A DNA stretch of 27,258 nucleotides from a bacterium BMS3Abin14. GTDB lineage: Bacteria; BMS3Abin14. Shown here in pieces: positions 23,315 through 27,258 of the stretch (positions within the stretch are counted from its first letter, which is position 1; every line of letters starts with the position of its first letter). The position numbers were made by a program, and so were the translations under genes. The stretch lies in the NCBI GenBank assembly GCA_002897695.1, contig BDTG01000042.1, forward strand, positions 1-27,258, in the 5' to 3' direction. Under the pieces are notes generated by a model. It worked only from the letters and a program-made list of their open reading frames with translations, searched no databases and was not told the origin of the DNA.

Positions 23315-23872
23315 CTACCTGGGTACCTCCAGCACGAGATCATCAAGGACAAAGGGCACCTCGTTCTCGCCGGGAGGATAGTCCCCGACATGGGAGTATT
23401 TAACAGTGCCGTCTACGCCGATGATAACTTTCAGGGGTATGGGCCCGGCAAGACCATAGATCTTGGTGGCCACTTTCAGGTCACTGTCAATGAGTACCGG
23501 GTATGGCATCCCCTTTTCCTTGGCCATTTTTCTGACCTGCTTGTCATCCCCGGTCTCCAACGCAATGGCGAGGAGTTCAAAACCCCTATCCTTGTACTCG
23601 TTATAATCCTTGATCAGGGTAGGGATCTCCTTCTTGCAGATGTTGCACCACGTCGCCCAGAACTCCAGCATCACGACCTTCTTTCCAAAGTAACTGGATA
23701 GCGTGATCTCCTTCCCATCGAGGGACTTCAGGGTAAAGTCCGGGGCCTTCTGGCCGATCTTGACCTTCATGGCCGTACTCTGGGCCTCCGACACCCCTTG
23801 AAAACACAGGGTGATGTTGGGAACAACCATGAATAATACCAGTACAACGAAAAGCATCTTTCTTCTCTTCAT
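23315..23872 (-). CDS. TlpA/ResA-like thiol-disulfide protein (CNIC)
   Basis: 185 residues, ATG start. Signal peptide or anchor (about 6-30), then KIGQKAPDFTLKSLDGKEIT, the active-site region VVMLEFWATWCNICKKEIPT (CNIC at 76-79) and a proline-containing loop (GLAGPIPLKVIIGVDG). A periplasmic redox protein of the TlpA/ResA type. The CNIC active site is unusual. It lies upstream of the 8-heme cytochrome on the same strand; the gap holds a dispersed repeat. Confidence 0.92.
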   Translation of the reverse strand: MKRRKMLFVVLVLFMVVPNITLCFQGVSEAQSTAMKVKIGQKAPDFTLKSLDGKEITLSSYFGKKVVMLEFWATWCNICKKEIPTLIKDYNEYKDRGFELLAIALETGDDKQVRKMAKEKGMPYPVLIDSDLKVATKIYGLAGPIPLKVIIGVDGTVKYSHVGDYPPGENEVPFVLDDLVLEVPR

Positions 23873-24008
23873 TTCAAACCCCCTGCGCGGTTCATAACTC
23901 CTCCATACCTCCCGGCAGAACCCTGCCGATTCTTTCTTTCATACTTTTAGTGATCCACGTTCTCTTCTTCCACCGTAGCCAGGTGGCCTTAAACTTCTTA
24001 TCTCACCA

Positions 24009-24110
24009 CCCGTTCGTCACGCCTACGGACGACAGTAGCATCCCCCCTCCCTTGAGGGGAGGGGCTGGGGGAGGGTGCATGTTTCCCCCCTCACCTCAGT
24101 CCTCTCCCCC
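24009..24110 (+). repeat. Direct repeat, right copy (89 bp identical)
   Basis: Identical to 21648-21736 over 24009-24097 and similar up to 24110. It lies in the 328-bp gap 23873-24200, which contains no gene; the adjacent CCTCTCCCCC-T-GGGGGAGAGG can form a hairpin, and CGATACC-type short repeats follow at about 24160-24190. The pair flanks the TlpA-CNIC/8-heme cytochrome module. Confidence 0.9.
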
Positions 24111-24200
24111 TGGGGGAGAGGAAGAATATGGTGATAGGCGGCCATTTGGTGCCCCACCTCGACACATCGAGACCTCGATACCTCGATACCTTCTACGCCC

Positions 24201-25397
24201 CTAGTGACCCACAAAAACGGGCTTTTTCCAGCTATTGATCAGATCCAGCGCCCAGTTCTCCGCGTCCGGTTTATCTGTATGACATTTTGCGCATGCCTTC
24301 TGAATCCGGGGGTCGTAGCAGTTCTGCGTGTGGACCAGAAAGTAACTGTATGAATGGATGTTCCCCGAAAGTCCCTTGTTCAGATCCTTACCCCGCTTGA
24401 CGTGGCAATCGTTGCAGACCAGCTTTACCGTGTTGGGATGACGGGTATGGAGCGGCATTTTTGCCCTGAAATCATGACAGCTGAAACAAAAATCCATGGT
24501 GTCCGGATCTTTCTTTCCGTCGGTCTTCTGTCCGGTTATCCCGCAGACCTCACACTTGGCCCTGGAGGAGTTAGTCATCTTGTTCTCCCATTCCCCGTAA
24601 ATGCGGCTTATGGCATCGTCTACCGATTCCCCCTCCTTCATCTCCAGGGGGATGTAATAATCCGCCAGGTCCTCTCCGGGCATGAACCCCACAGGGAAAT
24701 AATACTTCCCGGACTTGTCGGTCCCCCTGACGTGGCAGGAGGCGCATATCATGTTACCTCGCGCCTTATCCAGCTTTGAAGGGTTGATGATCTCTTTCGG
24801 ATCCCCACCGCCAGCCACATGAAGCTCCCCGGGCCCGTGGCACTCCTCGCAGGACACGCCTTCATCCGCGATGGTTCTCTTCTCCGGGTTGTAGTGGGTC
24901 GTATGGCACCCGGCGCAATATTTAGAGTATGGTTTCCTTTTCCAGGACCAGACCGAGTAGGGGCGCCACTCTTTGGACTGAACTGCCCACAATCGCGGGA
25001 GCACGTAGTACTCCTTGCCGATCTTTTTCATGTATCTCTGATCCCAATGCAATCCGATGGTATATTCAACCTCATCCCTGGTGAAGGGCAGGTCCTCCAA
25101 CGTGAAATCCGCAAGAATGGCGGAAGGATTCGCCCTGGCATCCTGGACCACGGTGCTGTGAAACGTTTCCTTCCAGCCGGCGTACTCATCCTCGTGGCAC
25201 CCGGCACAGGCCTTGGCGCCCAGATAATGGTTCCCACCGGGAGCATCGTGGGAGATAGTCATCCCGACATAGGTTTTGCCGCTCACGCTCCCGGCTGAAG
25301 GTTGATTATCCCCGGCCCCCAACGCACTCGCCGCACCGGCGACAGGCGCGGTTCCAAGCAGCAGACTCAGAAGAGCTATGGCAATCAGTCTAGACAT
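24201..25397 (-). CDS. 7-heme c554-like cytochrome c (paralog of the 8-heme protein)
   Basis: 398 residues from ATG 25397 (GAGGGG about nine bases upstream); an ATG at 25451 adds 18 residues before the signal peptide and is less likely. Signal peptide about 3-25. Seven CXXCH motifs at 64-68, 161-165, 183-187, 218-222, 304-308, 328-332 and 369-373. A non-heme pair CEVCG at 282-286 sits at the place matching CDVCG in the 8-heme paralog. Shared blocks such as CEECHGPGELHVAGGGDP, IINPSKLDK and FPVGFMPGEDLADYY show common descent. The eighth heme segment of the paralog is absent here. It follows the CGSC TlpA-like gene by 84 bp, giving a second TlpA-cytochrome module. Confidence 0.93.
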   Translation of the reverse strand: MSRLIAIALLSLLLGTAPVAGAASALGAGDNQPSAGSVSGKTYVGMTISHDAPGGNHYLGAKACAGCHEDEYAGWKETFHSTVVQDARANPSAILADFTLEDLPFTRDEVEYTIGLHWDQRYMKKIGKEYYVLPRLWAVQSKEWRPYSVWSWKRKPYSKYCAGCHTTHYNPEKRTIADEGVSCEECHGPGELHVAGGGDPKEIINPSKLDKARGNMICASCHVRGTDKSGKYYFPVGFMPGEDLADYYIPLEMKEGESVDDAISRIYGEWENKMTNSSRAKCEVCGITGQKTDGKKDPDTMDFCFSCHDFRAKMPLHTRHPNTVKLVCNDCHVKRGKDLNKGLSGNIHSYSYFLVHTQNCYDPRIQKACAKCHTDKPDAENWALDLINSWKKPVFVGH

Positions 25398-25481
25398 GAC
25401 TAATTCCCCTCGACCGTTACAATGCCCCATGCATATTGAAGGTTTTTTCACAGCGCCCCCTGAGCCAAAAGAAAGGGGAAA

Positions 25482-26066
25482 CTACTCCAATAGCTTCCCT
25501 AGCATCCTCCGGACTTTGCCCGAATCGGAATCGTTAAAACCTATTTTATAATATTGGACGATCCCTCCCCTGTCAACGATAACGGTTACAGGGATGAACC
25601 AACTTGTGAAAATCCTCGTTATTTCCAGATCAGGATCCACCAGGAGCGGATAGGAGATGGACAGCTGTTTCAGCCGCAGCCCCTCGCGTATCTCTCCGCT
25701 GTCAAGCTGCTCGGTGTTGACGGAAAATATAACGAGGCCCCGGTCACGGAAATCATGGTAGATGCTCTCAAGGGCCTTCATCTCCTCGATGCAGGAACCA
25801 CAGTTAAGGCCCCACAGCTCTATGAGGAGAACCTTGCCCCGCATGTCGGTGGAAGAAACTTTCTTCCCATCGACGGTAACCCCGGAAAAGTTTTTCAAGG
25901 GCTTGCCCACCGGGTCCTCACCGATGACGATCTCCGCCATTTTTTTCCTCTTAATATCCTCACCCGGATCGGCGTTGAGAATACCAGCTGCCGTCATCTG
26001 GAAAAAAACCGCCAGAAGCAGAAAACTGACTATAGGACTCCATGAACCACGGAGGAGACTTCTCAA
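25482..26066 (-). CDS. TlpA/ResA-like thiol-disulfide protein (CGSC)
   Basis: 194 residues from TTG 26066, which gives a compact signal peptide/anchor (SPIVSFLLLAVFFQMTAAGI). The frame is open to 26201, but that extra stretch runs into a dispersed repeat and has no ribosome site, so it is not used. The fold shows GVTVDGKKVSSTDMRGK, the active-site region VLLIELWGLNCGSCIEEMKA (CGSC at 89-92) and the loop SWFIPVTVIVDRGG. A periplasmic redox protein, probably with the 7-heme cytochrome downstream. Its start is less certain than those of its paralogs. Confidence 0.87.
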   Translation of the reverse strand: MRSLLRGSWSPIVSFLLLAVFFQMTAAGILNADPGEDIKRKKMAEIVIGEDPVGKPLKNFSGVTVDGKKVSSTDMRGKVLLIELWGLNCGSCIEEMKALESIYHDFRDRGLVIFSVNTEQLDSGEIREGLRLKQLSISYPLLVDPDLEITRIFTSWFIPVTVIVDRGGIVQYYKIGFNDSDSGKVRRMLGKLLE

Positions 26067-26148
26067 TTGTTTCCAACCTTCATGTTCGACGACCTCGTAA
26101 AGGACAAACCTTTTCACCACTGGAAATACGCGGAGAGAATCCCAAACC

Positions 26149-26191
26149 TTCCTCCCCCTTGAGGGGGGAGGACCAAAGGTGGGGGTGAAAG
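26149..26191 (+). repeat. Partial copy of the 15579-type repeat
   Basis: CTTCCTCCCCCTTGAGGGGG and GAGGACCAAAGGTGGGGGTG match the central part of 15579-15678, in the same orientation as that copy, with one substitution (CCAAAGG for CCAGAGG). It is in the 334-bp gap 26067-26400, which otherwise holds an AC-rich stretch with CTCTGTGxCCTCTGTGGCTC-like repeats and no gene. Confidence 0.75.
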
Positions 26192-26370
26192 AGCTGCTCA
26201 CCGCTAAAAAACCAATTCAACACAGGGTTGGTTACACAGGGCTTAAACCCAATCCCTCCTCTGTGCCCTCTGTGGCTCTGTGGTGGAATATCACGCTTTA
26301 GTGCCAAACGGCTACGCTGTAGTGAAATAATGTAAGTTACTACGCAGGCGGTAGTTTTGCGTTACAAAAA

Positions 26371-26390
26371 ATGCGGGCCTAAGCCCGCAT
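26371..26390 (-). terminator. Intrinsic terminator of the CQNC TlpA lipoprotein gene
   Basis: ATGCGGGC (26371-26378) pairs with GCCCGCAT (26383-26390) around CTAA. Read on the minus strand it is followed by six T residues (A-run at 26365-26370) and lies about 10 bp after the stop of the gene ending at 26401, so it should end that transcript before the next TlpA gene. Confidence 0.85.
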
Positions 26391-26400
26391 TTTCCCCAGT

Positions 26401-26943
26401 CTATTCGGCCAGGAGCTTTTCGATGAGCGCGATATACTCACCCTCGATCTCCGGGGTGTACCCCTCGTGGCGGAACCGAACGGTTCCATCTCTGGCAACG
26501 ATAATCGTCAGGGGCGCCGCCATCATCTGGAAAGCATCGACCACCTTGAACTCGGGATCAACGATCACGGGATAGGTAAACTTCACCGGAAGCTGCGGCA
26601 TGAATTTCTTGAGGGTCTTTCCGTCAACCCCATCTGTGTTGACGCCCAATATCACAAGGCCTTTGCTTCCGTACTTGTTGTTCAGCCGCTCGAGGAAAGG
26701 TATTTCCTCGATGCAGTTCTGACAGCGCAGCCCCCAGAAATTCACCAGGACCACCGATTTTCCCTGGTAGCCGGCAAGGCTCGTGCTGCCACCATCGATG
26801 TCCGTAAAAGTTGCGGAAGGGGCCTTGGGGAAACTGGATTCCTTAACCACGCCCGTTGAACCCGCGCATCCGGCTGCAACGACAGATAAGCCCAACAATC
26901 CAATGAGAGCCGCACACCTGATTCCCGCTCGATACCTTCCCAT
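26401..26943 (-). CDS. TlpA-like thioredoxin lipoprotein (CQNC)
   Basis: 180 residues from ATG 26943 (ATG 26946 directly before it is equally in frame); AAGGAGGG lies just upstream. A lipobox VVAAGC (Cys about residue 26) predicts a lipoprotein. The fold shows AGYQGKSVVLVNFWGLRCQN with the active site CQNC at about 74-77, EIPFLERLNNKYGSKGLVIL, and the cis-proline loop MMAAPLTIIVARDG. A membrane-anchored periplasmic thiol-disulfide protein. It has its own promoter-like sequence upstream and a terminator downstream, so it is transcribed separately from the CGSC protein. Confidence 0.92.
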   Translation of the reverse strand: MGRYRAGIRCAALIGLLGLSVVAAGCAGSTGVVKESSFPKAPSATFTDIDGGSTSLAGYQGKSVVLVNFWGLRCQNCIEEIPFLERLNNKYGSKGLVILGVNTDGVDGKTLKKFMPQLPVKFTYPVIVDPEFKVVDAFQMMAAPLTIIVARDGTVRFRHEGYTPEIEGEYIALIEKLLAE

Positions 26944-26998
26944 CATCCCTCCTTATAAAGATCCATCAGCTCGTGAAATATTTACCCAGCGACGCTCC

Positions 26999-27028
26999 TT
27001 TTTAAGCTAAACGGAGGGTTAGTGTCAA
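26999..27028 (-). promoter_or_regulatory. Sigma-70-type promoter for the TlpA lipoprotein gene
   Basis: On the minus strand TTGACA (27028-27023) is followed by TTAAAA/TAAAAA (27005-26999) after 17-18 bases. It lies about 55 bp upstream of the start codon, a good position for the monocistronic TlpA gene. The -10 is a moderate match. Confidence 0.5.
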
Positions 27029-27093
27029 TAAAATCATGGAACTCCCATCACTTCCACGTTTCAGGAAAACCCTCGGTGACCTCCATGCGGCCT

Positions 27094-27258
27094 TCACCTC
27101 CCTGACGATCTCAAGGATCTCAAAAGAAGGATGGCCTCACGCTCACCGGGGTAAAGACCCAATTCGGTTTTAAGCTCCTGTCTGGCCGAATCCTTATTCC
27201 GCTGAAGAAGAAAGAGCTTCGCTCTTAACAGGTGCAATTGCGGGTAACGTGAGATCGG
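27094..27258 (-). CDS. TPR-like protein, C-terminal fragment
   Basis: Only the last 54 codons are in the window. The peptide (ISRYPQLHLLRAKLFLLQ, then SARQELKTELGLYPGEREA) has the helix pattern of a tetratricopeptide repeat, with small and large hydrophobics at TPR positions and a Pro after the second helix. Its stop TGA is at 27094-27096. The full protein and its function are unknown; it may be upstream of and unrelated to the TlpA gene. Confidence 0.6.
   Translation of the reverse strand, partial: PISRYPQLHLLRAKLFLLQRNKDSARQELKTELGLYPGEREAILLLRSLRSSGR

Noticed and set aside
26080-26307. Minus-strand frame 26080-26307 and the N-terminal extension of the CGSC TlpA gene to 26201
   Set aside because: Both run through the dispersed repeat and AC-rich stretch, with no ribosome site or domain.

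Overview
The window looks like part of a chromosome from an anaerobic, cytochrome-rich, Gram-negative bacterium, most like Desulfobacterota/Desulfuromonadia-type lineages. The reasons are many multiheme c-type cytochromes, periplasmic TlpA-type thioredoxins, a diderm Tad pilus locus with a secretin, a strong sigma-54 promoter, and the small dispersed non-coding repeats common in such genomes. The taxon is inferred, not proven. No rRNA, tRNA, CRISPR array, transposase or phage gene was seen.

Layout. (1) 1-5046, minus strand: a beta-helix lipoprotein, a DUF362 double-[4Fe-4S] ferredoxin protein, a PhnD-like periplasmic binding protein and a sensor histidine kinase cut by the window edge. The kinase carries a c-type heme motif (CGSCH) in its periplasmic sensor domain, so binding protein plus kinase looks like a redox- or ligand-sensing pair. 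(2) 5358-15543, plus strand: a Tad/Flp pilus operon with what looks like a full sigma-54 control region (enhancer-like inverted repeats, IHF-like site, -24/-12 element). Order: Flp pilin, TadE-like, Tad/TadG-like, TadE-like, a 52-residue pilin-like gene, CpaB, CpaC secretin, a ComEA-like helix-hairpin-helix protein, an FHA-CpaF fusion ATPase, TadB, TadC, DUF192, and two FHA-like single-pass membrane proteins. Prepilin peptidase and TadZ/CpaE are not in the window. (3) 15798-20053, minus strand: a tightly packed operon of an FN3/NHL-propeller protein, a 14-heme cytochrome and an ECF sigma factor. (4) 20466-26946: five TlpA/ResA-like thioredoxins with five different CXXC active sites (CVSC, CGPC, CNIC, CGSC, CQNC) and two paralogous c554-like cytochromes (8 and 7 hemes). 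On the minus strand the genes form two TlpA-then-cytochrome modules separated by dispersed repeats. Both cytochromes keep an orphan C-[DE]-V-C-G site where a heme histidine would be expected. (5) 27094-27258: the C-terminus of a TPR-like protein.

How it may work together: regions 1, 3 and 4 deal with periplasmic or extracellular redox chemistry (sensing, electron transfer, thiol handling), and region 2 builds a surface pilus. The TlpA proteins could support cytochrome c maturation or act on the cytochromes' orphan cysteine pair. The intergenic spaces hold repeat families, including a 100-bp inverted pair 7.5 kb apart and an 89-bp identical direct pair 2.3 kb apart, which could drive rearrangement of the cytochrome region.
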